A stretch of DNA of 64,000 bases from Rhynchopus euleeides (GCA_963210315.1 OY723315.1:248001-312000); one strand, 5' to 3'. Positions 46,540 through 57,399 are shown, numbered from the stretch's first letter. Numbers and translations: made by a program. The notes: generated by a model not told the origin, from the letters alone.

Positions 46540-47713
46540 CGTCTATAAACCCCCCCCCCCCAAAACCGACTTTTTAGCCATTTTTCAGGTTTTTCCACAA
46601 ATTTCGGCCACTGTCCTCAACTGGGCCCCCAACAAACACCCGAAAACAGTTTTTCGGTGCTTGGTGGGGGTTGGAGACACAGAGAGGACGTGAAAACTGC
46701 ACATCGTTGTGGTATTTTTGGGTGAAATGAAGGCCGGGAAACGGTTTGCTCAGTACACCACAAACAGCCTGTCACACAGATTGGCACAACTAGCACTGCG
46801 TTTTTGGGCTGCACGACTCTTCGTTGCATCCTGTGGGATCATCTCGACTTGCTGTGCTTGGGGGACTGCCGGGTACTCTTGCCCTGATCAGTTGCTGCGA
46901 AAATCAACAAGAGAAACCTCTCCCTGTGGTGCCTCATACAGGCTACTACGCTCGTCGTGGCGATTAATGGCCACAGGAGAAGAGAGGGTTATCATGAAGC
47001 TAGCTCAGGAAAGCTTCTGGTGCTGGTGCGTCTTCTCTTCCCAAGAAGAAGGAGTGCAGAAGGGACAGAATCGTGTGCAGCAGGGAGTCGCTGCCAAGTC
47101 GGAGGGAGGCGTGTTTCTCGGCTCCATGCAGTTTCGGCAGGGCACTAGCCAATCACTACTAGCCAAGCAACTCAACAAACCGAAAGAGTCGTGACACACA
47201 CATACGTAGTCTTGGATCAATGACTCGAAAACTTCACGATTTGAGTGCCACATCGGCACCTTTCTCGCAAGTCATACAACCATGAAGAGACATCCAGCTG
47301 CCCAGCTTCTTCAAACAAACGCCACTTGGGAGACCGGGTGTCCATCACAAATGACGATCGCCTTGGGGGATTTCACTTCCCGGAGGGCGTGCTGTTTCAA
47401 AAAAGCAACGACTGGGCAGGGAGAAGGCAATTCCGAGCAACTCCGGGCCCTGGAAGTGCAGCAAGAGGTGCCACATCGGCTGCACCTCTGCAGGGGCGAT
47501 TTTTTGCGCATTTCCCAACCCTCTGAAAATGGAGGAAAATTGCACAGAAATCTGAACTTTGGCCTCGCAGGGCCCCGAGAACCCCCCACGAACACCCCCC
47601 ATGTGTCCCCGATATCATATCCCGGGGGTTTCGTGAGGCAGATGCTCGAATTTTCAGAAAAACCTGAAAAATGGCTAAAAAGTCGGTTTTGGGGGGGGGG
47701 GGGTTTATAGACG
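46540..47713. mobile_element. TIR element with homopolymer-containing ends, 1.17 kb
   Basis: The left end CGTCTATAAAC, then 12 C, then AAAACCGACTTTTTAGCC and TTTTTCAGGTTTTTC, is mirrored at the right end by GAAAAACCTGAAAAATGGC... through 13 G to GTTTATAGACG. The inverted repeats are about 55 bp. No clear target duplication was seen. Interior frames are unrecognised. Probably a non-autonomous DNA transposon. Confidence 0.75.
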
Positions 47714-49107
47714 GTCCCATATTCATTCTTCTTTTCGGGACTTGCCCGTCGGTGGACCACCCGGAGGGGAGAGACCCGGTGCGAGGCGCTCGACAAGATG
47801 AGAATCACAGGAACTTGACCGAAAACTTGCCGCGAGGAACGGCACCCGACATCTCACATTTTTCCAATTCTCGGCAACGTGCTGCAGCATGCCTTTTTTT
47901 TGGCATCCACAACCAACTGCATCACGGCAAGCACAGCTTCATTCAATTCTTGTCAGCCTGTGGAGTGATCTCATTTGCCTGGTTTGTCAAAAGAATTGTT
48001 CCATTTTGAATCGCATTGCACATACCCAGGAAGGCAAATGAAAAAAAGAACATGCAGGGCACACACCACACCTGTGCTGTGTGCGCGCACTCCATGCTCT
48101 ATTGGGCATTTGATCCCATTCACTCTTCAGTGAGTTGGGACGCCCTCCGTTGTCCACACACTTCTGCCTATCGGATGACTGCACGAAAGTAAAACAGGAA
48201 GAATAACAGGGCGAAGACAGAAGCAACATACACGACCGGGTTCACAGCCCGGGCTCTGCCGAAATGACAATAACAAGGCATGATATGCGAGCAGCAAATG
48301 CTCTCCAGCAGCTAAAAGCCGCTGGGAGGGGGTGGGTGTGGGTTGAACAACAGGAGAAATCGTACTCCTTTCGCTATCATAGGAGAAACACCCTGCCCAG
48401 CAACTGCAAAAAGGCAGATCCGGGCTACTTTTCGTTGAGCGCACTCCTGTGTCAAAGGCTGTGTAAGCCCCTGTGAAGTGGCATGAAGGTGATCCTTATA
48501 AAGCTTCAGTCGTACGATTCCTTCGTTACTTCGCGACCTCGCTACGCTTCATCGCTCATAACTGGTCAAAAAAATATGCATGGGGCAATCACGGACGCCT
48601 CCAGTCCGTGAACCCCGGCAAATATCGAGCCGCTCCCCGGAGTCCAAAGCAGACGATGCCGCCAGAATTCTCTGGTAGACCACGGAGGAGGGGAGGGGCC
48701 CTGTGAAATCTCTGAGATAACCTGGAAAGTCTCCTGAGGAAGTAAAGAGCCACGGCGAAGGCACGGGATGGCACCGCCGACTTTGGGTTGAGGCCCTAAA
48801 CCGAAAGCTTCCGTCGTACGCTTTCCTTCGTTATCCCGGAACCGACGGGGGGGGGGGGGGCGAATCAAACATAGAATATGGTGGCTGCTTGTTCTACTCT
48901 GTTGCGCGGGGCACGGGGTACTATGGGCCGCGAGTGGGGGGGGAGAGGGGTCCGGATGCATGACGCGCTCTGCCCCCCCCCCCCACCACGACCCCCGCTG
49001 TGCCTCGGCGATAACACGCCCCAGTTGCATCGGGGCGATCCATCGTCCTGCTGCTGCCCGAGTTTTTCTCACCCCCCCTCCTCTTCTCGCAGAAGAGGGC
49101 CATCCCT
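47714..49107. other. Intergenic with a diverged repeat (48356-48566)
   Basis: The segment 48356-48566 (TACTCCTTTCGCTATC ... GTTGAGCGCAC ... AAAGCTTCAGTCGT ... CGCTACGCTTC) recurs in diverged form at 49948-50136. G-run 48849-48860. No gene recognised. Confidence 0.5.
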
Positions 49108-49299
49108 TCACAGAAGCCACTGCGGATCGCGCCTCAGCTGCTCCAGGTTCGTCGAACAGATGCTGCTGCCAGACTCGTTGCTGGCGATGGAGTCCCTCCG
49201 GCGCTTCTGTGGTGCAGGCTGATCCAGGCGCAGCTGCTTCATGCTCATGCACACCCGCATCACGCTCGCCCTGCGAACCTCGTGGTCCTCGGGAGTCAT
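49108..49299 (-). CDS. Small ORF, 63 aa, related to the one at 57839-58057
   Basis: ATG 49299 to stop 49108. The peptide has a basic, Ser-rich middle and two motifs shared with the 72-aa ORF at 57839-58057: RVCMSMKQLR (other copy RTCLAMKQLR), and a C-terminal block reading S-x-I-x-S-x-N-L-x2-L-x2-D-P-x-W-x-L directly before the stop in both. There is no signal peptide or membrane helix. Conservation in protein but not obviously in surrounding DNA suggests real coding sequence, either a small protein or the last exon of a larger gene. I do not recognise the family. No GTATG donor with a plausible upstream exon was seen. Confidence 0.5.
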   Translation of the reverse strand: MTPEDHEVRRASVMRVCMSMKQLRLDQPAPQKRRRDSIASNESGSSICSTNLEQLRRDPQWLL

Positions 49300-49570
49300 G
49301 TTGAGGAGTGTGGGTGGGGAAAAGTTAAAGAAGGCAAATAAAAGCTGCAGTGGAATCGGGGTGAACGGGTGGTGCGGTATCAAAGGGGGGGGGGGGTTTT
49401 GATCGTCGAGAGTGAATGGAAAAGTAAGTCTCCCAGCACCTTCTTGCAATGTTAGTCCTTTTTGTAATCACTACACCTCAATCAAAGGTGGTGGGATCGT
49501 CGAGAGTGAAAAGCAAAGTTCAATTCACCCAGCACCCTCTTGCAATATTGGTCCAGTTGAGGGGGGGGCT
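49300..49570. other. Probable upstream region of the 63-aa ORF
   Basis: It contains a G-run (49386-49397) and two diverged copies of a segment around ATCGTCGAGAGTGAA...AGCACC...TTGCAAT (49400-49450 and 49497-49546), about 97 bp apart. Whether these are regulatory is unknown. Confidence 0.35.
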
Positions 49571-49574
49571 GGTG

Positions 49575-49642
49575 ACATTCAACTTCGTACCCGATCCCTC
49601 GCCTCGTGCACTAGGCGAGGGATCGGGTACGAAGTTGAATGT
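49575..49642. repeat. Perfect 30-bp-arm inverted repeat
   Basis: The left arm 49575-49604 starts ACATTCAACTTCGTACCC. The right arm 49613-49642 is its exact complement. The loop is CGTGCACT. The fold is as stable as a pre-miRNA or a very short MITE; there is no coding context. Confidence 0.85.
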
Positions 49643-49947
49643 CCCACATTCTTTTTCTAACAAGAACAACCCGTGTCGCCAGGTTTCGTAAACGCAGAAT
49701 GAGTTCGTGGGGAGAGGGGGGGAAGCCCCAACGCAGATATGATTGCAATGCACAGCATCTCTTGCATTGGATCCACATGATGGGTGGAAGACGCAAGGAT
49801 TGTGGACTGTGGGGGGCACGTGTGGTGCAGAACCGCCCGGAAAGGCAGGAATCCACTACCCGCCCACGGCCCCACGCGAGAAGAAACGGCCCACAGGGCC
49901 CGACCCAACAACTGAGCCAATACGACAGACGGGGGGTCGGATGCCGA

Positions 49948-50136
49948 GAAAGTACTCTCTTTCGCTACTACGGGCTACTTTCTGTTGAGCGCACACCTTG
50001 CTGTCTCAAGGCTGGGTTGAGGCCCCTGTGAAGTCTGAGTGGCATGAAGGCCCTAAGCATAAAGCTTCAGTCGTCCGATATATTTCCTTCGGTGACTTCG
50101 CGATTTTTTTCCCGCTACGCTTCGTGCGGCTCGAAA
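49948..50136 (+). repeat. Diverged repeat, second copy of 48356-48566
   Basis: Shared blocks in order: TACTCTCTTTCGCTACTA, GGGCTACTTTCTGTTGAGCG, CCCCTGTGAAGT, GGCATGAAGG, AAAGCTTCAGTCGTCCGATA, CGCTACGCTTCG. Fragments of the same theme occur near 17614 and 45009. Confidence 0.6.
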
Positions 50137-50815
50137 CTAGGAAAGGAAACAAAAAAGGGAGCAAGGTCATGATGAAGTGGTCTTACTCACGCGTTGCGAT
50201 TCTTGTCACGTTTGCATGCAAATCCACTTGCCAAACCGACCTCAAAGGGAGAGGGGGGATCTGACGCAAACGCAACGCAGTTTTGCATGTTTGGCATCGC
50301 ACGCGTCACAAGACACAGGCTGTCTTTGTGGAAACCCTTTGGGTCCTTTGGACACAGACCTTACAGCCAACAAAGTCTGGGCTGGCAAGGTAGGGACATC
50401 AAGAGGTACACAGATTGTGTGCACTGCGGCGTTGTATTTGCATCTTGTGGAAACAAGAAACAAACGGAGAACCTACCATGCAATACCCAGCCCTAGGAGA
50501 TGTTGCCCTCCGATAACAGAGGGTTTGCATTGGCGTTGGTCATTTTGTTTTGTCGGTTTGAAATATAGGCGAAATGCACCCAAGCGCATGGTTCTGCACC
50601 GCGTTGAGAACACCACCACCTTTGCATCAAAGCCTGTCTACCGTTCCGTGCAAGCACGCACACAAACAAATGAATGACTCACACCTGGCTGCATGGTGTT
50701 TTTTTTTGTGCGGCCTGTGCAGGGCATTTTATAGGGGCGAAATCTACGCTCATTTGGGCTTAAATGTGAGGCGTTCCCCGATTTTTTGGCGGACCCCCCA
50801 GCAAGCGAGTCTTGT
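50137..50815. other. Intergenic, no gene recognised
   Basis: Near 50700-50720 a T-run plus GTGCGGCCTGTG matches the A-tail junction of the 4401-5034 repeat (4388-4409), a tiny retroposon remnant. Otherwise nothing recognised. Confidence 0.4.
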
Positions 50816-50819
50816 GGTG

Positions 50820-51211
50820 AATGGGTCACCTCCCGGTTCCTCTCTCAGGGATCCGTGCTCGGGTCCAGCCTCGGGTGCCGGAGGTTAGTCCAAAAAATGG
50901 ATTTCGGGACCGATCTGCCGCAGACCCGGACGTGCAAGGACTTACATACAGGCACATGCCACAGGGGGGTCTGGGGGGCGGAGCCCCCCAGCCGCCGGAG
51001 GCCACGGTAGTGAACATCTGTTCCTTGCAGGTGTACAGATTCTGCATGAGCTGGCTGCGTCCTCCTGAGGCTACTGAGGGTCTGATGGTCTGCATTCCAT
51101 TCTCTGACGTAACCTCAAAGGGTTTGGGTACAAGACAGGAAGACAGCACAGGGGGGTCTGGGGGGCGGAGCCCCCCAGCCGCCGGAGGCCACGGTAGTGA
51201 ACGTCCGTCCC
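50820..51211 (+). repeat. Retroposon-like repeat with paired GC-hairpin modules
   Basis: Same structure as 21060-21540, with modules at 50964-51023 and 51151-51209. Spacer blocks GTACAGATTCTG, GCTGCGTCCTCCTGAGGCTA and GGGTACAAGACA are shared or similar. Confidence 0.65.
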
Positions 51212-51427
51212 TTCGCGGCCTGCGTTTTCTCGGGGTTTGACAAAGAAACTGGACAGAAAAACGGTCGGGTAAGTTGCTCGCAGTCTGTGGGCATGAGTCC
51301 ACTCTCATCTGCGAGGCTGCCCAGCCGCCACCAGTTTTCCACCCCCGGATTTTTCCCGGAAATCTTTTTTTTTCCCCCCTTAAATGTGAGGATTGGCCTC
51401 ACTTTAGACCCCCTATAAAATGCTCTG

Positions 51428-52060
51428 GGCCTGTGTGGTTGTCTTCGTCGTTTGTCTTCTTCGACCGGACATCCCCTTCTTCTGGAGACACCGATCTACA
51501 CCATGAACCTCGAGCTGATGCTGGAGCTTTCGGGAGCCTCTGCGAGTGGGTGGCCACGTTTTCTTTGGTGGACGCACCCAAAAGAAAATAAAGAAATAGA
51601 GAAAACCCGAAAAGAGGTCGAGGCACCCGCTCCACTCCAGCACCATGGGGCTGAGGTTCACGGATCACACAGGTGAGGATCAGTCCTCTGTGAGGCGCTT
51701 ATCCTGAAGACGTACCAGTTCCCCGGTCGGTCTCCAGAAACTCGGGCCGCGTCTGGCGCTGTATCGCCTCGGCGGGGCTGTCGTCCCTTACAGTCTTTTC
51801 TGTACGAGGTTTTCCACAGGCTGCACACCTGCCCCGCGGCTGTGTGGCAGTCTTCGCGGAGTGCAATGCGAAGGTCTGGCCTGACGTGGTGTGACTATTT
51901 AGACTCCAGGTGTCTCCACCCATCCTGGTCTGGGGAGCCTCGGTACCCAAGCAGTTTTCGGTCATGCCCTGGACCACGGCCGTGCTAGACTCCTGGTGCA
52001 GGCACCCGTCATGGTCCGGGGACGGCCCCCCCAGGCAGTTTAACGTCTTACCCAGGACTT
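51428..52060 (-). mobile_element. Non-LTR retrotransposon 3' end / SINE-like copy 2
   Basis: Nearly identical to 4401-5034; differences include a short A-run length change near 51600 and single substitutions. The distal tail present at 4315-4400 is missing here, so the insertion or homology stops at GGCCTGTGTGG (51428). Confidence 0.75.
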
Positions 52061-52715
52061 CTGTTCCCCGGCCGGGAAGGCCTGGTGTATCGCTGACAGT
52101 TTCAACGTGTCGGGTCAGGCATGATGAGAACGTGGTTCCTCGAAGATGGCTGACGACACTTTGCATTGCGACATCCCGCGAATCACAAATTGATACTTAA
52201 AAGGGCAAAATGAGTCAAAGCAAATAACAAATCGGAGGTGTACAGTATTGACCAGGCAGTCTTTGCCTGCGACTCTGACTGATGGGTGTCGCTTTTTCGG
52301 TGAACACCCACACGAAACCTGCGCAGGGGGTGATATTGAGCGAAACGAAGGCAAAAGGAAAAGGGGCAAATGAGTCGCAGGGGCGCCGTCTGATTTCCAA
52401 ATACATGTCCAAAGAAAGAGTCCGGGTTTTGTTTGTGCGCACGAGCGGCAGTGTGTTGTGGCCCCTGTGAAGGGCGTTGCTGTGATAAAGTGGTTTTGTG
52501 TTGCTCTCTCAAAACACACTGCGCGCGGGTACGCTCCCACTGACTCTTTCGCTGTGACAAGCAAGCTTGTTTGGGCAAAAAAAACCCCCCACTCAAACCA
52601 AGGTGAAGAGACAGTAATGATGGGGTGTTGGAGGGTCTGTTCCAAAACAGGAAATCACAAAAAAAACAAAAAATTCACCTTTTTTCACCTTTTTTCACCT
52701 AAAATCACCGAAAAT
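52061..52715. other. Intergenic, no gene recognised
   Basis: Nothing coding recognised. Ends in a short TTTTTTCACC array (about 52676-52700). Confidence 0.4.
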
Positions 52716-52771
52716 CGTTTGCTATGTTGGATTAGCGGATCCGCATCGTACAGAACGTCTACGAAAGACGA
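52716..52771 (+). repeat. Solo copy of a 56-bp transposon terminal repeat
   Basis: Identical to the terminal inverted repeats of the element at 56726-57151 (starts CGTTTGCTATGTTGGATTAG). Similarity continues rightwards through CGCACGAGAACTGATACGCT, matching the inner side of the right end of that element. Probably a broken or solo end. Confidence 0.75.
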
Positions 52772-53197
52772 CGCACGAGAACTGATACGCTAACCGAAAA
52801 TCGCTGGTGACTTGAGAGGCCACAGCGCCTTGTTGCCCTGCAGGGTGGTCCTGTGGATGACTTGTGGGTCCCTGTGGTGGTCCCATGTACCTACACGACG
52901 GACTCCAGCCGGTCGAGTGGGGGTAAAAATGGGAGATAGTTCGACCTGTGGGTCTAGTTCAGGGGCTTGTCATCGGAGGATGGTGACTAGGAGTCAGCCA
53001 GCATGCCACACCTGCCCACCCAGCGGGGCCGCCTCTTCAGGTGTTCCAAAACCTGTTTCTTTTGAATATTTGGAATCTGTGCGGATCGTAGTGGGGTCAT
53101 TTTGTGGGTCTAGGTGTCAAGCTTCACCCATGAATAAGGGGTCTGGTTCAGGGGCTCCCACACCACACCTACACCCACCCACCTCCGCGGATTTTTT

Positions 53198-53281
53198 GAA
53201 ACCCCGTTCTTTTGAACGTTTGAACCCCCGTTCTTGAAACCCCGTTCTTTTGAACGTTTGAAACCCCGTTCTTTTGAACCT
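53198..53281. repeat. Short tandem repeat GAAACCCCGTTCTTTTGAAC
   Basis: About four degenerate units of GAAACCCCGTTCTTTTGAACGTTT, followed by CTGTGCGGATCGTGGTGGGG, a block also seen at 53079 and 10617. Confidence 0.75.
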
Positions 53282-53299
53282 GTGCGGATCGTGGTGGGG

Positions 53300-54024
53300 T
53301 CATTTTGGTCATGGCGTGAAATCTCCAGTTTACCACCAAACTCCCACAAAACCCGGGCCAAAATCAGCTACAAAATGGAGGTCACTACCATACTCCCAGC
53401 CCCAGGAAGGGTAAGATGAGCCTGTGGGGTTGGTCAGGGACTGGTTTTCGTCTTGGGAAGGGTCCCGTTGGGAAGAATATCCGATTTGCTTGACCGCACG
53501 ACGCCGTTGGGTGAAGGAGAAGTCGTACGGTACACTTCCTGTTCCTGGACGGACCGGGTTCGATCCGTACTACAGGCCAACTGCCCCCCTAAAACAGGGA
53601 GGAAGATATCACTTGCACACCCGGACATTACTTGCGCTGCATTCCTCCCCGGTTCCAGGCACATTATTGCACTGCGTCCAAGTCAGGGACCTGGAGTGCA
53701 AGTACATAGTGGACTCCAACTGCCCTAGCCCGCTAGCGGGAGTCTGGGTACGGGAGTCTGAGACGCGAATGCGTGTCCTAGTCACACAGGCAATGCGAAT
53801 CGCATTGCCTGTGTGCCTAGTGGGACTCGCGAGATGGCCGCCCGTAATCCGGATCAAATTTCAGCGGCCGGACAGGATTTCCAGCCATTTTGGGTAGACC
53901 ATCCCTTCCCAAAGTCGCATCCCACCGGCCGATATACCCACGTTCCGAATCCCGACCCAGGGGTATCCAAGCTTCGGTAAGGCTTGGGTGGGATTGAAGA
54001 CCACTGCAAGCCTGAAGCTGAATG
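53300..54024. other. Intergenic with a palindrome
   Basis: No gene. GGGTTCGATCC at 53557-53567 looks like a tRNA B box, but no T-stem or cloverleaf forms. Palindrome at 53783-53815. Confidence 0.4.
53783..53815. repeat. Perfect 15-bp-arm palindrome
   Basis: CACACAGGCAATGCG, loop AAT, exact complement. CTAG occurs just outside on both sides. Confidence 0.8.
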
Positions 54025-54291
54025 GCTGAAGTACCTCGCTGTGCCCAGTTCCCCTGCTGCAGCGAGGTAGTGGGCTGCCTCCTTGTCGCGCTGCAGCAAC
54101 AGTTCGTTGGTGGCGGTGAGGGGGTGCCGGCTTGGGCAGTGGCGAAAGAGATGCTTCAGGGAGACCCTCGATGGGGTGTGGCCCGGTGCTGCAGGCAGGG
54201 TACACGTACTGGTCTGTGTCCGGCTGCTGTGGTCATCGACAAGGCTGTGTGGTCTGTCCGAAGGAGGTGGAGGGTGGTCTCCCTCAGGTGG
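54025..54291 (-). pseudogene. Degenerate C-terminal fragment of a non-LTR retrotransposon pol
   Basis: The frame contains RVSLKHLFRHCP, HPLTATNELLL and EAAHYLAAAG. These parallel GVSLKHLFFGCP, HHLTATSVHNLLL and GALRYLAEAG in the relic at 7518-7823. Upstream Cys ligands have decayed, so it is an old copy. Confidence 0.6.
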
Positions 54292-55430
54292 AGCATCTGT
54301 GGATAAGGACTTCGCGTCTCTCCGATCCTGCATGGGCTCAGGTCTCCAGATGATCATCACCCCTTGCCTTGCTGATCAGGCAGGCTCCTTGAGGCCTCCC
54401 AGGTGATGTGCGCGCGCCACCCCGTGGTTCCTTGTAGAGTCGCATACAGGTCCGTGCGCACGGTGGGAGCGTTCGTATCGCCCGTTCCGTGCCAGGTCCT
54501 GGAGAATACCTTTGGTTGAGTATTGACTCTCGGGTTCAAGCCCCATTCAAGGTCCTTCGCTACGACATCACTGGTCGTCAGTCAGAGGGGAAGAACGGTG
54601 TCCCTCACTTTTTTCACTGCTCACGGGAGCGAAGGCCAAGTCCAACAGGGGTAGCCTTGTAGAGAAGGCTCCTGATCTCTCCAAACATTGCACCGAAGAC
54701 CACACCTGCCCATCAGGTTCTTCCCCGTCAGTCGAACAGTCTTTCTTGTTCATGTTCTGGGCAGGGTGCTCTGCCTCGGTCACCCCGACACCTAGGCTCG
54801 CCCAACATATTCCCTCAGTGTTCTCACAGGGGTGTCCTCAGTATCTGGGTCCCTACGGCAAGGCAGCGTACCAGGCTTTGCGAACCCGAAACAGGCTGTA
54901 CTGATGGTTGCATACCGCCGCAAGTACGACCCTGTCGCCACCCCATGAAGTGGGGTGGCGACAGGGTGTAAGTCACGAGGGGAAGGGCATGTGGAACGGC
55001 CACTGCCCAGTCCCCAGCGCCCTCCACCCCATAGGACATTCGATTTTTTGCAGGGAACCACCATACAACACCGCACAACACTACCGAACGCCACCAAACA
55101 CCACCAAACACCTCCAAACTCTGCCAAATTCCTCCAAACTCGGGTCAAAATCAGGTGGCGGTACATCAAAAGGGCCCAAATCCATAGGAAAACCCCCCCG
55201 CACCAGGCCTGTGCCTAAATATGGCCAAAAATCGTCAAAAACGAGAGTTTACACCCAACTTTTTTCCCACATTTTTCCTTCGGCGCTGGTCCCTTTTTTT
55301 AGCCCAGAACATGGTATTTCAGCGCGAAAACACGTTCTTTTGCTGCATTTGCACACAACCAATTCACAGCTGGGCTGGGGGTCTCCTTGTTTTGCGTTTT
55401 GTTTTACAGGATCTCGCCTGATATGGGAGC
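54292..55430. other. Intergenic with a hairpin at 54929-54967
   Basis: No gene recognised. CACCAAACACC-type short repeats near 55080-55140. Confidence 0.4.
54929..54967. repeat. Perfect 17-bp-arm hairpin
   Basis: ACCCTGTCGCCACCCCA (54929-54945), loop TGAAG, exact complement (54951-54967). Confidence 0.85.
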
Positions 55431-55750
55431 CTCCCGCGAGGGTGCTGGAACCGATATGCCACAGCCCCGTACGCGCAAGGACTTGGCTCCAAGACCAGGC
55501 ACAAGCCACAGGGGGGTCTGGGGGGCGGAGCCCCCCAGCCGCCGGAGGCCACGGTAGCGAACGTCCGTTGGCCTGGCTCCATAGTCGCATACGCTCAAGT
55601 ACAACACAACTGACAGATAGCACATGTCGTGTCATGGGGGGACGATATATTGTCGCGCAAAGACACGCCACAGGGGGGTCTGGGGGGCGGAGCCCCCCAG
55701 CCGCCGGAGGCCACGGTAGTGAACATCTGTTGGTTTGAGCTCGAGAGCAA
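55431..55750 (+). repeat. Paired GC-hairpin modules, inverted relative of 1280-1560
   Basis: Modules at 55511-55566 and 55673-55730. Flanks and spacer (AACCGATATGCC, CCCCGTACGCGCAAG, CTCCAAGACCAGGCACAAGC, CATACGCTCAAGTACAACAC) match the reverse complement of 1280-1560 closely. Confidence 0.75.
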
Positions 55751-56725
55751 GCCTCTGGTCGATGCCATCCCGTGGGAGGTCGCCCGTGGCCTCGTCTTCG
55801 TCGTCACTTCCAAGTTCTTGCACAGCCTCCGATTATTCACGGAGGCTGTACAATAACTTGGAAGTGCCCAAACAGCCACCCGCGGCCACGGGCACCGTGG
55901 TCGCGAGCAGCTGCAGGACGGCACTCAGCACAGCACCCGCGTCAGCGGGGGTGCGGAGCGTGCCCAAAAAAGGTCAGGCATATCCCCCCCAAAAAGAATC
56001 CTAACAACCCCCAAAAAAACCCCCACCAAAAATATGGGAAGAAAAAAGTAGGAACTTTTTTTCCCTGAGGCCGACCCTTACATCTACATCCGACTTAGGC
56101 ACAGGCCTGCCCCGCACGCCCCAAAAAAATCCGTTTTTTCACCTTTTTTCACCTTTTTTCGTCAGCTGATTGAGGGTGTGATATGAGGGTTCTATCCAAC
56201 AAGGATATCAAGGCGGCACTTTCAAAGTCCTGCCAAGGACAGCGCCACGTGGGTGTGTGCTTCTGATATATGTTATGTCATCATGTGAACCCTCCCCAGC
56301 GTGTGCCAACATCCCTGACACGCTCACGAAAAGCATGCCACGGAGAAAACAGGTGCCGAAACAACCTGCCGAGCACACGGGTGGTGCCACGTTGATCCAC
56401 GCAGCGATCTCCCATGACAGGAAGCCTTGTCGCCACGGCAGAGTCGCCGCAGACTGTGGGAGAGGTGTCGCCAGTCACCTTGAGGTTGCAGTGTGTCATC
56501 AGGCTAAGACCCGTGCCCTCTTCACCTCCCCTGTTAGGTTGCTCCCATATCGTTGCCTGCTTTGGGGCCTGAAGGACATAGGGGTCCAGCAGGCACTTGA
56601 GCATCGCAAGGCATGAGTGGCTGTTTCAAACTCCTGGTGCAAGCACCCGTCATGGTCTGGGGAAGCCCTCCCAGGTAGTTTAACGTCTTGCCCAGGACCT
56701 TTTTTCACCTTTTTTCACCTTTTTT
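55751..56725. other. Intergenic, repeat fragments
   Basis: TTTTTTCACC arrays at about 56136-56162 and 56699-56725. Around 56628-56700 is a diverged copy of the block GTCATGGTC...AGTTTAACGTCTTGCCCAGGAC found in the 4401 and 51428 repeats. No gene recognised. Confidence 0.45.
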
Positions 56726-57151
56726 CGTTTGCTATGTTGGATTAGCGGATCCGCATCGTACAGAACGTCTACGAAAGACGACCTTTTTTCACTCAATTTA
56801 AAAAGCTCTTTTATAAGGGGCTCCGTGATTTTTGGTTTACGTTTCCGAGCCCGGGCTTTCCCTTTTGACCCCCCCCGCCAGATCAGGCGTTCATCAGACT
56901 TCCTTCCCAGTAAGTGGAAGGTCCCGCGCTATTTTCTACGCGCGGCCGAGGTATCACCCTCCGAGCTTCATTCGGTGGAGCCTCCGACCTTCAGTGTTCA
57001 CGTGCCTTTCCCCATTTTAACAAAAGAAAGGAGCAGATCGCGCCCGTGTGGTGTGACTTAGTAACTGACTTGGATAGCGTATCAGTTCTCGTGCGTCGTC
57101 TTTCGTAGACGTTCTGTACGATGCGGATCCGCTAATCCAACATAGCAAACG
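56726..57151. mobile_element. 426-bp element with perfect 56-bp terminal inverted repeats
   Basis: The left arm 56726-56781 and right arm 57096-57151 are exact complements, starting CGTTTGCTATGTTGGATTAG and containing GGATCC. The left flank is TTTTTTCACC repeats; the right flank is the complementary style (GATTTTTGGTGATTTTC). The interior is non-coding. A solo arm sits at 52716-52771. A non-autonomous DNA transposon or hairpin element. Confidence 0.85.
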
Positions 57152-57399
57152 ATTTTTGGTGATTTTCGGTGATTTTTTGCGATTTTTTGCGAATTTCCCT
57201 GAACATAGGAGATGGAACAGACCCGCCAACACCCCAAATGAACAGAAAACACGGTGCTCTTCGAACACCGGAACCCCACAGTGTGAAGCGTTTCGCAAGG
57301 ATCCGCACGGTGGAAATCTTCCTCAATTGGCGACGCCGGACAGACAAAAAACCAAAGAAAATGTGTCGGGTGAGGAGCATCACCTTTCTGCATAAAAAT

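Noticed and set aside
53557-53567. tRNA B-box-like GGGTTCGATCC
   Set aside because: The flanking bases do not form a T-stem and no A box or cloverleaf is present.
54525-54540. CGGGTTCAAGCCCC as a possible tRNA T-arm
   Set aside because: Only three base pairs of stem form and no acceptor or anticodon arm could be drawn.
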